Notes: generated from the letters alone by a model not told the origin. A stretch of DNA of 64,000 nt from Pelagibacterium sp. 26DY04 (GCF_031202305.1 NZ_CP101731.1:3598501-3662500), one strand, 5' to 3'. Counted from the stretch's first letter, positions 7,697-17,296 are shown. A program made the numbers and translations.

Positions 7697-8833
7697 CTAG
7701 ACCACCATCTTGCTCCGTTCGAGTTCGCCAAGGCTGCGTTCCGCCCCATCGGTGGGCAGCGATTGCGCGGCGACCCAGCCCACCAGTTCCTCCATGCCGC
7801 TGTCGAAATCGCGCCGGGGACGAAAGCCAAAGGTTTTCGCGATCTTGCCGATATCGGCATAGCAATGCCGGATATCGCCGACCCGGTACTTGCCGAGGAC
7901 ATGGGGGGCGATGTTCTTGCGAAGGAGCCGCGCCAGCGTATGTGCGATGGTATTGACCGAAACGGCGGTCCCGCTCCCCACATTGAAGGCATCCCACACA
8001 TCCGATTGCGAGGTCATCACGGTGGCGAACGCCTCGGCCACGTCCCTCACATGCACGAAATCGCGCATCTGTTTGCCGTCTTCGAAAACCAGCGGCGCGC
8101 GGTCGTTGAGAAGGCGAGAGGCAAAAATCGCCGCGACACCCGTATAGGGATTGGACAGCGCCTGCCTGGGGCCATAGGCGTTGAACAGCCGCAGCGCGAC
8201 CGTTGGGATGCCGATCGCGCGGCCCACCGAGAGGAACATCTCCTCATGGTCTCGCTTGTTGACGGCATAGATCGAAGCGGGCTGGAGCGGCTTTGTTTCC
8301 CGTGTCGCGATCGGGGTCAATGTTTCCCCGTTCTGCTGCACTTCCCATTCGCCGCGCTGCAGCCGCTCCAGCGGCCGCATTTCGGCGATCGCCGGCTTGC
8401 CACCGCACGTTAGATACTCGCCCTCGCCATAGATCGACATGGAGGACGCCACAGCCATCCGCTGGACGCCGTGCCCGCCCTTGGCCAGCACCTCGAGCAC
8501 ATTGGCGGCCGCCAGCGTGTTGTTGCGGGTATAGTCGACGATATTGGTCATGGACTGGCCAACCCCCACCGAGGCGGCCAGATGCACGAGATGGGTCACG
8601 CCCGTAAGCGCCGCCGCAAAGGCGCGCTGATCGAGCACATCGCCCTTGATGCGGCGCGCCCTGGGGTTGAGATAGCGTGGCCAGCCCTCGCCGTCCTTTT
8701 CGATCTCGCCATGAACCTGGGGCAAAAGGCAGTCAAAGACTGTGACGGCAAATCCGCGTTCGATCATCACATCGGCAAGGTGCGAGCCGATGAACCCTGC
8801 CCCGCCTGTAATCAGCACATGTTGGTTACGCAT
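7697..8833 (-). CDS. NAD-dependent nucleotide-sugar epimerase/dehydratase (extended SDR)
   Basis: The 378-residue extended short-chain dehydrogenase has the NAD-binding GGAGFIGSHL motif near residue 9 and an active-site YAVNK (YxxxK), with an ASSMSIYGEGEY block before it. It shows a substrate-side RLFNAYGPRQ and a C-terminal HVRDVAEAF. The SSMSIYGEG form resembles dTDP-L-rhamnose/6-deoxy-talose type 4-epimerases rather than GalE, but the exact sugar cannot be assigned. The frame is open to 9193, which lies inside the GT2 gene. The ATG at 8833 begins at the Rossmann fold and overlaps the GT2 stop by 8 bp. It is the last gene of the UDP-xylose operon. Confidence 0.85.
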   Translation of the reverse strand: MRNQHVLITGGAGFIGSHLADVMIERGFAVTVFDCLLPQVHGEIEKDGEGWPRYLNPRARRIKGDVLDQRAFAAALTGVTHLVHLAASVGVGQSMTNIVDYTRNNTLAAANVLEVLAKGGHGVQRMAVASSMSIYGEGEYLTCGGKPAIAEMRPLERLQRGEWEVQQNGETLTPIATRETKPLQPASIYAVNKRDHEEMFLSVGRAIGIPTVALRLFNAYGPRQALSNPYTGVAAIFASRLLNDRAPLVFEDGKQMRDFVHVRDVAEAFATVMTSQSDVWDAFNVGSGTAVSVNTIAHTLARLLRKNIAPHVLGKYRVGDIRHCYADIGKIAKTFGFRPRRDFDSGMEELVGWVAAQSLPTDGAERSLGELERSKMVV

Positions 8834-10337
8834 TGGAATAGACCTTGGGTTGAAGCGATGGAGAGTGTTCTGCCCTTGGCAGCGCCGGAATGGCTTCAGG
8901 AACCGCAACGGGCTGGGAAACGCCGCGAGGGATAAGCACCGCGCGGATAAGGGAATGATTGGCATCGGTCTTTTCGGTCCTCTCCCAGACCAGCCCCTGG
9001 TCGAGCAGGAACATGCGCAGTCCGATAAATAGCGGCACCAGCCAGACGAACCACCAGGCCAGAACGAAGAGCGGATTGACCCGAAAAAGATACAGCGCCC
9101 GCTCGCGCCGGCTCTTGAGCACGAGTTTCGACCGCACCCAGGTGCGGGCGTAAACTCCGCCCAGAAGCCCCAGAAACAGCACGCCATTGACAAGTCCGAG
9201 CAGCAGCATCCAGTGCGGCAGCGCCAGATGGCCGGAGAAATATTGCCACGTCACATAGACAGCCAGCGGCCAGCCCACCGAATTGAGCCATAGCGACAGG
9301 CAGGGCACGAAATTGAGCCGGGCCAGAAACCGCTGCCGCGGGCTCATCCCCATCTCGACAAGCGGTTGCGCTAGGCTCTGGAAAAAGCCCGCGACCCAGC
9401 GCTTGCGTTGCGTGATCCCGTGGGCAAAAGTCGAAGGCACTTCTTCGATCAGCGGGTTCTCGATAACGCCAAGGCGCCTGCCATGGGCCCAGAACCGCAT
9501 GCCCACTTCCGGATCCTCGATGGTGATCCAAGGATTGAACCCGCCCAGTTCGGTGAGGTCAGAGGCCTTGAAAAACAGCCCCTTGCCGAGCACCCAATAG
9601 GGGTGAGCGCCATTAGCCGACAGATGGGGATAGATATGCCCGTCCCAGGCCATATGGTCGAAGGCGTGCCAGCTTGCGGCAAGACTGGCGTTGAGATTGC
9701 CGGCGATATTTTGCGCCTGCAGCACGTCGTAGCGCCCGATCCCCGCCGCCGCAGCGCGGAAATGGTCAGCAGGCGGGCAGCTATCGGCGTCGATATAGTT
9801 GACGAGAAAATCGTCCAGATGATCGAGCTGCTTGGCCATCGTGTAGAAGGCATAGACGAGCTGGCGAGTTTTCTTGGGCGGCAGCGCCCTGGTCCCGGCC
9901 CGCGCGCCCCGATGCCACCAATAGGCGTGAGGCGACCTGTTCCAGCCGTCCCAGACAACCTGCCAACTCGGATGCGAGGTCGGAGGAACTTCGAGCAGTT
10001 CGAGAAACGGGAATTCCCCTTTAAGCCTTTCAAGGCTTGCGACGGTCGCCAGATCGTCGGCGTTGGGGATGGCCACCACCTTGAACCGGCTCTTGGGATA
10101 GTCGATGCGTTCGAGCGTCAGAAACGTCGTGCGCATCGTGGATTCGAGTTCGCGCAGGACCGGGTAGAAAAGGACGATATAGGGCAGCCTGTGGTCGGGC
10201 TTGCCATAGCCCTCACGCACGTCGACGAAATTCACGGGCCGCGTGAAAAGGTAGAGCATCACCAGCATCGAGCCGAAATAGGCGATCTGGACGCTCGCAA
10301 AGAACAGGGCGAAAAAATCGAATTCAAAACCGGTCAT
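8826..10337 (-). CDS. Membrane glycosyltransferase family 2 (cellulose-synthase-like fold)
   Basis: This 503-residue inner-membrane GT2 has one N-terminal helix (about 8-32), a cytoplasmic GT-A domain and several C-terminal helices (about 340-450). Visible GT2 motifs are IPNADD near 91, DAD at 183-185, ED at 274-275 (TIEDPEVGMR) and QRKRW at 310-314, equivalent to the D,D,D,QxxRW set of processive synthases. The gene lies between UDP-xylose synthase (89 bp upstream) and an epimerase (8-bp overlap). A UDP-xylose-using polymerase or a transferase of a derived sugar is therefore a reasonable inference. No PilZ domain is visible. Processivity and donor are not proven. Confidence 0.88.
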   Translation of the reverse strand: MTGFEFDFFALFFASVQIAYFGSMLVMLYLFTRPVNFVDVREGYGKPDHRLPYIVLFYPVLRELESTMRTTFLTLERIDYPKSRFKVVAIPNADDLATVASLERLKGEFPFLELLEVPPTSHPSWQVVWDGWNRSPHAYWWHRGARAGTRALPPKKTRQLVYAFYTMAKQLDHLDDFLVNYIDADSCPPADHFRAAAAGIGRYDVLQAQNIAGNLNASLAASWHAFDHMAWDGHIYPHLSANGAHPYWVLGKGLFFKASDLTELGGFNPWITIEDPEVGMRFWAHGRRLGVIENPLIEEVPSTFAHGITQRKRWVAGFFQSLAQPLVEMGMSPRQRFLARLNFVPCLSLWLNSVGWPLAVYVTWQYFSGHLALPHWMLLLGLVNGVLFLGLLGGVYARTWVRSKLVLKSRRERALYLFRVNPLFVLAWWFVWLVPLFIGLRMFLLDQGLVWERTEKTDANHSLIRAVLIPRGVSQPVAVPEAIPALPRAEHSPSLQPKVYSNA

Positions 10338-10426
10338 GAAATCCTCCCGTTAGGCGGCGACGGGGCAAAGCCTCGCCGCTCCGCCCAAGCGGGTTCGTGT
10401 TCTTACAAGCAGACGGAAGCGTTCGA

Positions 10427-11476
<1,050 letters not shown>

Positions 11477-11487
11477 GATGAGCTCCC

Positions 11488-12087
11488 CTATCGCAGCGCT
11501 TGCGCGAGTTCGTTGACGACATGTTCGGGCAGTACAGCCAGGCCCGCTTGCGCGGCCCCGGCCGCCGGTTGGCTCGGCCAGCCCTCGAGAGGCGGCGCGG
11601 CGACCACCGCGTGGCCCTGTTCGTAGACCGGCAACAACCCGGCCTGGAACGCGACGTCGACGTTCTGCCCATGCGCGATGGCGGTCAGCTCGCCGCCGGT
11701 CCGCATAGCTCCATTGACCGCGACCGATCGGATGAACAGGTTGCGGTCGTGCCCATGCCCCTCATCGACATACCGGTCATTGGTGAGCGAGATCGAGATG
11801 TCGGCGAACGGATCGAAGCGGTTCTCGGGGATGGTGAATTCGAAATTTTCAAGGTAGCCGAGCGGCTCGGCGCTCAGATACAGTCGTCCCTCGGTCTTGG
11901 TATCGAGCGGGCGGGCCAGCCTGCCGCTGGCGATCACGATGCCGCCCATGCGCACTTCGAAAACCGGCGCCCCATCGAAGGCTTCGCCGGCGAGCGAGAT
12001 GGCAAGGGTACTGTTTTCCGCCTTGGCGGCTGCGGCCGCGCCAAGCGCGACGATCAGCGCTGTGGAAAATATCGCCAGTTTGTTCAT
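11488..12087 (-). CDS. Secreted protein with xylan-binding (CBM36/CBM60-like) module
   Basis: This 199-residue exported protein has a signal peptide at 1-23 (cleavage near AKA-EN). Residues about 25-130 form a beta-rich module: [12 protein letters not shown], a central strand block, then [25 protein letters not shown]. That layout matches the Ca-dependent xylan-binding CBM36/60 family, where the TND and DRN acidic residues bind Ca2+ that contacts the sugar. The C-terminal 60 residues are Ala/Pro-rich and unassigned. A GAGGAGA ribosome binding site precedes the ATG at 12087; the open frame upstream has no signal peptide. As first gene of the UDP-xylose operon, it probably binds the product glycan. 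Confidence 0.75.
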   Translation of the reverse strand: MNKLAIFSTALIVALGAAAAAKAENSTLAISLAGEAFDGAPVFEVRMGGIVIASGRLARPLDTKTEGRLYLSAEPLGYLENFEFTIPENRFDPFADISISLTNDRYVDEGHGHDRNLFIRSVAVNGAMRTGGELTAIAHGQNVDVAFQAGLLPVYEQGHAVVAAPPLEGWPSQPAAGAAQAGLAVLPEHVVNELAQALR

Positions 12088-12204
12088 TTCCAGTCTCCTC
12101 GACGTCGGCTCCTGGAGGATGCCATGTGTGAAGTTGCTGGAAATGTTGGCGAATTCGCCGTCTAAGACACAATCGTCAATCGGAGCTAACCCCATTGATC
12201 TAAT

Positions 12205-12228
12205 TGTCAGGCCATATGGCCTCTGACA
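12205..12228. promoter_or_regulatory. Nested palindrome between the CBM and xylanase genes, candidate operator
   Basis: Outer arms TGTCAG and CTGACA enclose the centre GCCATATGGCCT. The core AGGCCATATGGCCT (12209-12222) is itself a perfect 14-bp palindrome. It lies 36 bp before the xylanase ATG in a 176-bp divergent region, where a dimeric regulator could control both the xylanase and the UDP-xylose operon. Confidence 0.5.
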
Positions 12229-12263
12229 CCGTCGCGCTCGCATGAATCTTGGTGATTTGAATT

Positions 12264-13439
12264 ATGCGACACCGCCACTTTCGCTATAGCCGGCGCCGCT
12301 TCCTGTCTTCGGCGGCCGCGGTTGCGGTACTGCCGGCGTTTTTCGTTTCCGGCTGCGGCATGGCCGACCAGGCACATCAATCCGGGCAAACCGGCACGAA
12401 TGCGCTTGCGTTCCAGGAGCCATCGGCTTCGACCCCGCTCAGCGTCGAAGCGGCACGGGGTCGATTGCGGTTCGGAACTGCGGTGCATGACAACGTAATC
12501 CGTCCCGGCTCCCAAAGCCGCTCGATCATCGCCGCGCAATGCTCCTCGGTGACCCCCGAATGGTCGCTCAAGTGGAATTCGCTGGCTCCCCGGCCCCATA
12601 CCTACAACTTTGCCGGCGCCGATGCGTGCTCGAGCTTTGCCGCATCCCAAGGTCTCGCCATGCGCGGACACACCCTGCTCTGGCATCTGGGCACCCCCGC
12701 CTGGGCCGAAAGGCTGATCGCCGACACAAGGGAATGGGAGCATGTCGATAACCATATCGCGCGCGTGGTCTCCCGATACCGCTCGCGCGTCCGCGAATGG
12801 GACGTGATCAACGAGCCGATCTCCGGCCGGGGCGACGGAGATCTCAGGGCCAATCAGTTCCTTGCCGCCTTCGGCCCGGACTACCTCGATTGGGCCTTTC
12901 ATTCGGCCGCCCGATACGCGGACGGGGCCGATCTGTTCCTCAACGAATACGGGCTCGAATACGCCAACCCCGAGGATTCGCGCAAACGCCTCGCCCTGCT
13001 GCGGGCGGTCGAAGGCCTGCGCAATCGCGGCGCCCCGATCACCGGGGTGGGGCTGCAGGCCCATCTCGACCTGCGCAAGGGCAATATCTACCAGAACGGG
13101 GTCTACGGCCTGGTGCGCGACCTCACCGATATGGGCCTCAAGGTCGCGGTCACCGAGCTCGACGTGCGCGAGAGCGATACCCGCATGTCGCTCAATCGGC
13201 GCGACTCTCTGGTTGCCGACACCGTGCACCGCTATCTTGAAACCGTGCTGCAATTTCCGTCGGTGGAGTCGGTCTCCACCTGGGGGTTGAGCGACGCCCA
13301 TTCCTGGCTGCTCTACCATGATGGCGGCCACCCCGATAATCGCGGCCTGCCCTATGATCGGCAGTGGCGTCCCAAACCCATGCGCGCAACGATCGCTTCG
13401 CTTTTGGGCCAATACCGGCCCGACATCGTCAGCCCGTAA
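12264..13439 (+). CDS. GH10 endo-beta-1,4-xylanase, Tat-type lipoprotein
   Basis: The 391-residue GH10 enzyme cleaves beta-1,4-xylan with retention. The acid/base is Glu184 in WDVINEP and the nucleophile is Glu298 in VAVTELDV. HTLLWH (136-141), GVGLQAHL and WGLSDAHSW complete the GH10 active site. The N-terminus has a twin-arginine motif (SRRRFLS, 9-15) followed by a lipobox FVSGC with Cys31, so the enzyme is probably exported folded and then lipid-anchored. It is divergent from the xylan-binding protein/UDP-xylose operon and its 3' end overlaps the convergent SARP-type gene by 11 bp. The setting suggests it trims or releases a self-made glycan rather than degrading plant xylan. That is inference. 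Confidence 0.93.
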   Translation: MRHRHFRYSRRRFLSSAAAVAVLPAFFVSGCGMADQAHQSGQTGTNALAFQEPSASTPLSVEAARGRLRFGTAVHDNVIRPGSQSRSIIAAQCSSVTPEWSLKWNSLAPRPHTYNFAGADACSSFAASQGLAMRGHTLLWHLGTPAWAERLIADTREWEHVDNHIARVVSRYRSRVREWDVINEPISGRGDGDLRANQFLAAFGPDYLDWAFHSAARYADGADLFLNEYGLEYANPEDSRKRLALLRAVEGLRNRGAPITGVGLQAHLDLRKGNIYQNGVYGLVRDLTDMGLKVAVTELDVRESDTRMSLNRRDSLVADTVHRYLETVLQFPSVESVSTWGLSDAHSWLLYHDGGHPDNRGLPYDRQWRPKPMRATIASLLGQYRPDIVSP

Positions 13440-14199
13440 GCGCGCTCACCAGATTGGCATAGAGCTTGCGGGTTTCCGACGAGATCGACACTCCAAGCTC
13501 GCGCTTCATCTCGGCCTCGCACTTTTGGTAGATCTGTTCCAAACGGGCCAGATTGTTGTGGTCTGCGGCATCGAGCATCAGCAACCGATACGCCTCTTCA
13601 TTGCACGGATCGACAGTGAGGATTTTCTGGGCCAGCGCGAGCTGCCCGCTTCTGTTGCTGGGGGAGGTCCCGTTGCGCGTCAGCTCCTCGGCCAGCCGAT
13701 CGATATGCCGGCTGCGCAACATGGCGCGCTGTTCGGCCAGCCAGTCCTCGAAGTCCGGGCCGGTATTTTTGAGGTCCGCGAGCAATTCCCCGGGATATTC
13801 ACCCATGGGGTTCCCGCTCGAAAGCGTACGCAGATAGTCCCACAGATCCCAGGACACATTGGCGGTTTTGTTGAGATAGACAGTATTGAAATTGGATTGG
13901 ATGAGGGAAAAGCCAAGGCTGGCCTGCAACTCGCGGATGCGCGCGATCGAACGGCGCAGATTGGCCGCGGCGCGCTCGGCATCTCCATCCTCGGACCACA
14001 GGATCGAACGCAAGCGCTGGCGCGAAACCGATTCCTGGCGACCAGACAAAAGCAGGAAGGCGGCGATTTTGTAGAATGATGAAGGAACGCCCGAGATAAG
14101 CTGCCCATCGACAAGGATGGCACATGTTCCCAGCATCCCTATGTGGATGCTTTTGTTCTTGACGACCGGCATGTGTTGGTTATCCCCAAACCCATGCAA
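13429..14199 (-). CDS. SARP-type transcriptional regulator with bacterial transcriptional activator domain
   Basis: The 256-residue protein has an OmpR-like winged helix at about 15-105 (KIAAFLLLSGRQESVSRQRL, then the AAANLRRSIARIR recognition region). A BTAD-like helical repeat domain follows at about 110-250 (PGELLADL, FEDWLAEQRAML, CNEEAYRLLMLDAA). SARP-type activators are typical of actinobacterial antibiotic clusters, but short forms occur in Rhizobiales polysaccharide loci. The ATG at 14199 lacks a clear ribosome binding site. An ATG at 14172 preceded by GGGGA is an alternative. It faces the GH10 gene and lies downstream of the LuxR-type gene, so it may control the xylose-polymer genes. 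Confidence 0.75.
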   Translation of the reverse strand: MHGFGDNQHMPVVKNKSIHIGMLGTCAILVDGQLISGVPSSFYKIAAFLLLSGRQESVSRQRLRSILWSEDGDAERAAANLRRSIARIRELQASLGFSLIQSNFNTVYLNKTANVSWDLWDYLRTLSSGNPMGEYPGELLADLKNTGPDFEDWLAEQRAMLRSRHIDRLAEELTRNGTSPSNRSGQLALAQKILTVDPCNEEAYRLLMLDAADHNNLARLEQIYQKCEAEMKRELGVSISSETRKLYANLVSALTG

Positions 14200-14322
14200 T
14201 AATAACAGAAAAACTGATTTTTTCTATAAAGAAATAATCGTTAAAAGAGTTGCCACCCAATGAAGACAGAATTTTTCTGCCACGCGCCTTGAGCTCCGCA
14301 ATACTTTAAACAACAGGCCTGG

Positions 14323-14811
14323 TCAGGCGACAGCGGTGTTGCGCGTCTGGAGAAAATCATGGATCAGCCGATTGGTGACGACCAGCTTTTCGATTGCTTC
14401 CGATAACTTCTGGAATTCCTGGCTATCGATCGGCTCGGCTTTTCCGTAACGAACGCTCGACCCGAAATCGGCAATCCGCAGCAATTCGGTCCTGTCGATG
14501 TCCCCGCTCTCGTTGAACGAGAAGATGGAGTGGCTGTATTTGTTGCGCAGCTTGGAGATGGCTTTCATGGCCGCCGCCATGGCGAGGATCTCGTCGCGGT
14601 CCGCCGGGTTGACCCCACCCAGCTTGGCCAGCCTTTCGATCAGGTCGAGCCGCGCGCGCGTCGTATTGAGGGTGAGGTAGGTGACGATCGCCACTTCCTT
14701 TTCGACGCGCATCAGATAGGCCATCACGTCGATCAGCAGGCTTTCGGTGTTGCTCCAGGTGTAGGTCAGCTTGCCGATCAGGAGCAAAAGCGCTTGCGTC
14801 TGACCTCCCAT
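14323..14811 (-). CDS. Helical protein of unknown function with HEPN-like RNxxxH motif
   Basis: The 162-residue protein is predicted mostly helical, with no signal peptide or membrane segment. I do not recognise a family with certainty. Around residue 95 it has LRNKYSH, matching the Rx4-6H motif of HEPN domains, with the surrounding pattern (N-terminal helix pair, then the RNxxxH helix) also consistent. HEPN proteins are often RNases or nucleotide-binding helpers, but many single-domain homologues are just helical folds. The start lies 12 bp after the LuxR-type gene on the same strand, so the two are co-transcribed. A link to control of the polysaccharide locus is positional only. Confidence 0.6.
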   Translation of the reverse strand: MGGQTQALLLLIGKLTYTWSNTESLLIDVMAYLMRVEKEVAIVTYLTLNTTRARLDLIERLAKLGGVNPADRDEILAMAAAMKAISKLRNKYSHSIFSFNESGDIDRTELLRIADFGSSVRYGKAEPIDSQEFQKLSEAIEKLVVTNRLIHDFLQTRNTAVA

Positions 14812-14823
14812 CGCGACCTCCGC

Positions 14824-15597
14824 CTATCGGCCGGTGACGGCAAGGTTGGGCGACCCTGTCCGATAGGGCAGACCATGGAAGGCCGCGGCCGCCTGGGTGC
14901 GATTGGTCACGTTGAGCTTGCTCATCAGATTGTGCACATGCACCTTCACCGTATGTTCGGAAAGGCTCATGCGATCCGCAATCAGCTTGTTCTGCAGCCC
15001 TTGGGCGACCAGGGAAAGAATCTGCCGCTCGCGCGCCGTCAGTTCCGCGAGCTGGTTGACGTTGACCTCCTCGACCGAGGGGACGGGCGGTTTTGCCGCG
15101 GCAACCCGCCCGAGCGGCAGGCTCGCCTGCGTCCCGTGCCCCTGAGGCCGAGGAAAGAACTGCCCCCCGCTCAGCAGCAGCGAGATCGCCGCCATCAGCA
15201 CTTGCAGCCGCAGATTGAGCGGCAGGCACCCCTGCAGTTGCGGTGCATCGCCATAGGCGCCGAGATTTTGTCCGTCCTCGGGCTTTTCAACCAGTACGGC
15301 AACCGCCGCGTCGGGCAGAATCCGGTGCAAATAGGTAAGGTCGCGCCAGCTTTCGGCGCAATCGCGTTCGTAGATGAGCACCAGATCGGCAGGCGCTTCC
15401 CTGCCTTCGATCTCAGCCATGTCTTCGACGATATCCACCTGAGCGTTGGCCAGATGATTGTCGATCAGCCGGCCGAGGCTCTCAAAAAGCGCGTTCCGCT
15501 GGGCGATGATGATAATGCGCCAGCTCACCGCTCCCACCGATGTCTCCACCCGCCTCTCATAGGAGGCTTCCAGACGTTGCATCTCTTCTTCCCCCAC
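14824..15597 (-). CDS. LuxR-family transcriptional regulator
   Basis: The 257-residue regulator has a C-terminal LuxR/NarL helix-turn-helix at about 185-245: LTARERQILSLVAQGLQNK, then SEHTVKVHVHNLMSKL. The N-terminal part is receiver-like in shape (IIIIAQRNALFESLGRLI, DLVLIYERD, AVAVLVEK). However, it lacks a clear phosphoacceptor aspartate in the expected place, so it is probably an atypical receiver or ligand domain. It is transcribed away from the type I secretion operon, sharing a 623-bp intergenic region with it. It also heads the string of genes leading to the SARP regulator. Confidence 0.85.
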   Translation of the reverse strand: MGEEEMQRLEASYERRVETSVGAVSWRIIIIAQRNALFESLGRLIDNHLANAQVDIVEDMAEIEGREAPADLVLIYERDCAESWRDLTYLHRILPDAAVAVLVEKPEDGQNLGAYGDAPQLQGCLPLNLRLQVLMAAISLLLSGGQFFPRPQGHGTQASLPLGRVAAAKPPVPSVEEVNVNQLAELTARERQILSLVAQGLQNKLIADRMSLSEHTVKVHVHNLMSKLNVTNRTQAAAAFHGLPYRTGSPNLAVTGR

Positions 15598-16220
15598 ACC
15601 AAAATTAACCTGTGTAAATCTCTTTTGACCATCTGGTCGAAAGTTAAGAATGTGTTACCAGCCAAGGCGTGACTCGACCGTGACTCTGTTCGTTTTCGGC
15701 CGCGCGGGTACATAAGTATCTATTCTTAAAAACCTTTTCGGATGGCCTTGCTGTCGGGAACGGCAAATTAACGCGTCGGCGAAGTGGCCTTCAAATTTAA
15801 AGATGGCCATTTTCACGAATGCGTGAACAAGATTTTGCCGCGCCGGCGCCATTTTCTCGCTCCTTGGATTTAGCGTAGCCGTCCAAAAGGGGGCCGTCTT
15901 CTAGGCCCTTTGATCGCAACGCCCATAACAATTTATGAGAGGGCTGCCCGAGATCGCGGATCCGGAGCGCTCGCCCCATACCAATTGCCTAGGACTCTAA
16001 TCCGTTTAGGTAGCCGCATCTAAGTCAGGCCGCGCTCTGCCTGCGCCTTGGTTTTAGCTCCAATTGTCGTCTTATCTGTACGCGGTTCCGTGGGCATCCT
16101 CGCCGTGTTCGCCGCTCTCGCAATGGCAGTGGCAACGCCAACCGCGACCTACGGGACTTAACCTCGTAAGAAATGTCAGAGGTTCTCCCGCCGGCGCATA
16201 ACCAACTGAGGAGAACACCG
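15598..16220. other. 623-bp non-coding divergent region
   Basis: No credible gene is visible; short frames here have no ribosome binding sites or recognisable proteins. The left end (15600-15780) is AT-richer than its surroundings and probably holds the LuxR-gene promoter. An imperfect inverted repeat, TTTGACCA/TGGTCGAAA (15624-15642), lies 27 bp before that gene. On the right, AACCTC and GAGGTT (16160-16184) could fold into a leader hairpin in front of the acidic-protein gene. The length suggests long 5' untranslated leaders or a small RNA, but I cannot identify one. Confidence 0.5.
15624..15642. promoter_or_regulatory. Imperfect inverted repeat upstream of the LuxR-type gene
   Basis: TTTGACCA and TGGTCGAAA are separated by TC, with one mismatch. 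The repeat sits 27-45 bp upstream of the LuxR-type start, the usual place for an autoregulatory LuxR operator. Function is inferred from position only. Confidence 0.3.
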
Positions 16221-17255
16221 ATGCCTTACGGCGCTGACGAAAACAACGGCATCCAGGATGCCTCCAACTCGGGCACCATGCTCGAAGGCAGCGAATTCAA
16301 CCAGACCGGCAATTTCGGCAACGACCAATCCGCCGACGGCTCTGACAATTCGTTCAACCTCGATAAGTCCGTCGATGTCGATGCTTCGGCTGACGGTTCG
16401 GACAACTCCAAGAACTGGTCGAACCAACAGTCCTTCGCCCTCGACAAGTCGATCGATGCCACCTTTGAAGACAACGACGACAATTCGGACACCAACTCCC
16501 ACAACTACAGCAATGATGAATCGACCGATGTCGACGTTGCTGTGGAGGATGCGTTCAACGACAAGTCCACTACCACCCAAACCCAAGACAACGATACCGA
16601 CGTCGATGTCGCTGTGGAGGATGCGTTCAATAACAAGTCAACCAATGACTCGAACAACGACAATTCGGACAGGTCTGACCACAACTCCCACAACGACAAC
16701 TCCGAGTCTATCGATGTCAGCCTTCAGGATGCCCTGAACGACAAGTCGATCGACGACTCGTACAACTCGGTCAGCAACGAAACCACGACCGATGTGGACG
16801 TAGCCATCACCGACGCCTTCAAGTCGCACAGCGAAAGCTATGACAACGCTTTCAACGACTCGAGCGAGAGCTTCGGTGAGATCTCGGTCAACTTCGAGAA
16901 CGTCTTCAACGGCGCTTTCGGTGCGGGTGCTGGTGACGGCTTTGCGGTCAACCAGGTCGCCGATATTGTCGACAATGACGCTCTGCAGGATGTGACGCAG
17001 AACAATGGCGGCAATTTCAACATGCAGGCCGGGGGCAATGGCGCGAACCAGTGGGATGCGGTGATCGATCCGTTCTCCGGTGGCGCCGACGGCGACGGGA
17101 CCACGGTTGCCGATGCCGGCATCCAGCTCCAGGGCACCGCGTTCAACCTCGACATCGTTCTCGGTTCCAACCTGCAGCAGAACGCCGTCGATATCTCGAT
17201 CGTTGGCGGTTCGACCGACAACGACACGATCACGACCAGCGGCGACAGCTTCTGA
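16221..17255 (+). CDS. Acidic repeat protein, probable type I secretion substrate
   Basis: The 344-residue protein is extremely rich in Asp, Asn and Ser, almost without Lys, Arg or Cys, and has no signal peptide. The middle carries repeats built on TDVDVAVEDAFN(D/N)KS (twice nearly exactly, then SIDVSLQDALNDKS and TDVDVAITDAF). The C-terminal 100 residues are Gly/Asn-rich, beta-prone and lack positive charges, like a type I secretion signal region. A TGAGGAGA ribosome binding site sets the start at 16221. It is the first gene before a second repeat protein, an ABC exporter and an HlyD adaptor. Classic GGxGxD RTX repeats are absent. Function is unknown; a matrix or surface protein is plausible. 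Confidence 0.8.
   Translation: MPYGADENNGIQDASNSGTMLEGSEFNQTGNFGNDQSADGSDNSFNLDKSVDVDASADGSDNSKNWSNQQSFALDKSIDATFEDNDDNSDTNSHNYSNDESTDVDVAVEDAFNDKSTTTQTQDNDTDVDVAVEDAFNNKSTNDSNNDNSDRSDHNSHNDNSESIDVSLQDALNDKSIDDSYNSVSNETTTDVDVAITDAFKSHSESYDNAFNDSSESFGEISVNFENVFNGAFGAGAGDGFAVNQVADIVDNDALQDVTQNNGGNFNMQAGGNGANQWDAVIDPFSGGADGDGTTVADAGIQLQGTAFNLDIVLGSNLQQNAVDISIVGGSTDNDTITTSGDSF
16524..16827 (+). repeat. Internal coding repeats of the acidic protein
   Basis: Two 44-bp units (16524-16567 and 16596-16639) are nearly identical and lie 72 bp apart; both encode TDVDVAVEDAFN(D/N)KS. Two diverged copies follow at about 16710-16747 and 16791-16827. The near-identity of the first pair suggests recent duplication and possible length variation. 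Confidence 0.8.
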
Positions 17256-17272
17256 TCGCGACAACGTTCCGG

Positions 17273-17296
17273 CCCCGCGCAGACCGCTGCGCGGGG
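17273..17296 (+). terminator. GC-rich stem-loop between the two secreted-protein genes
   Basis: CCCCGCGCAG and CTGCGCGGGG form a perfect 10-bp stem with an ACCG loop, 18 bp after the acidic-protein stop. There is no T-tract, so it may attenuate transcription or block 3' exonucleases, leaving more of the first transcript than of the exporter genes downstream. Confidence 0.6.

Noticed and set aside
6147-7997. 616-codon minus-strand frame opposite the GGDEF-EAL gene
   Set aside because: The plus-strand frame has clear EAL motifs and a ribosome binding site; the opposite frame has neither.
13429-14199. Actinobacterial horizontal transfer of the SARP gene
   Set aside because: Base composition and codon use look like the neighbours, and short SARP/BTAD regulators occur in other Rhizobiales, so there is no positive sign of recent transfer.
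15797-15979. Small minus-strand frame in the 623-bp intergenic region
   Set aside because: No ribosome binding site, no hydrophobic or family pattern, and typical codon use is absent.
16221-17255. RTX calcium-binding toxin or S-layer protein
   Set aside because: No GGxGxDxUx nonapeptides are present; the acidic repeats differ. Only the exporter context supports secretion.
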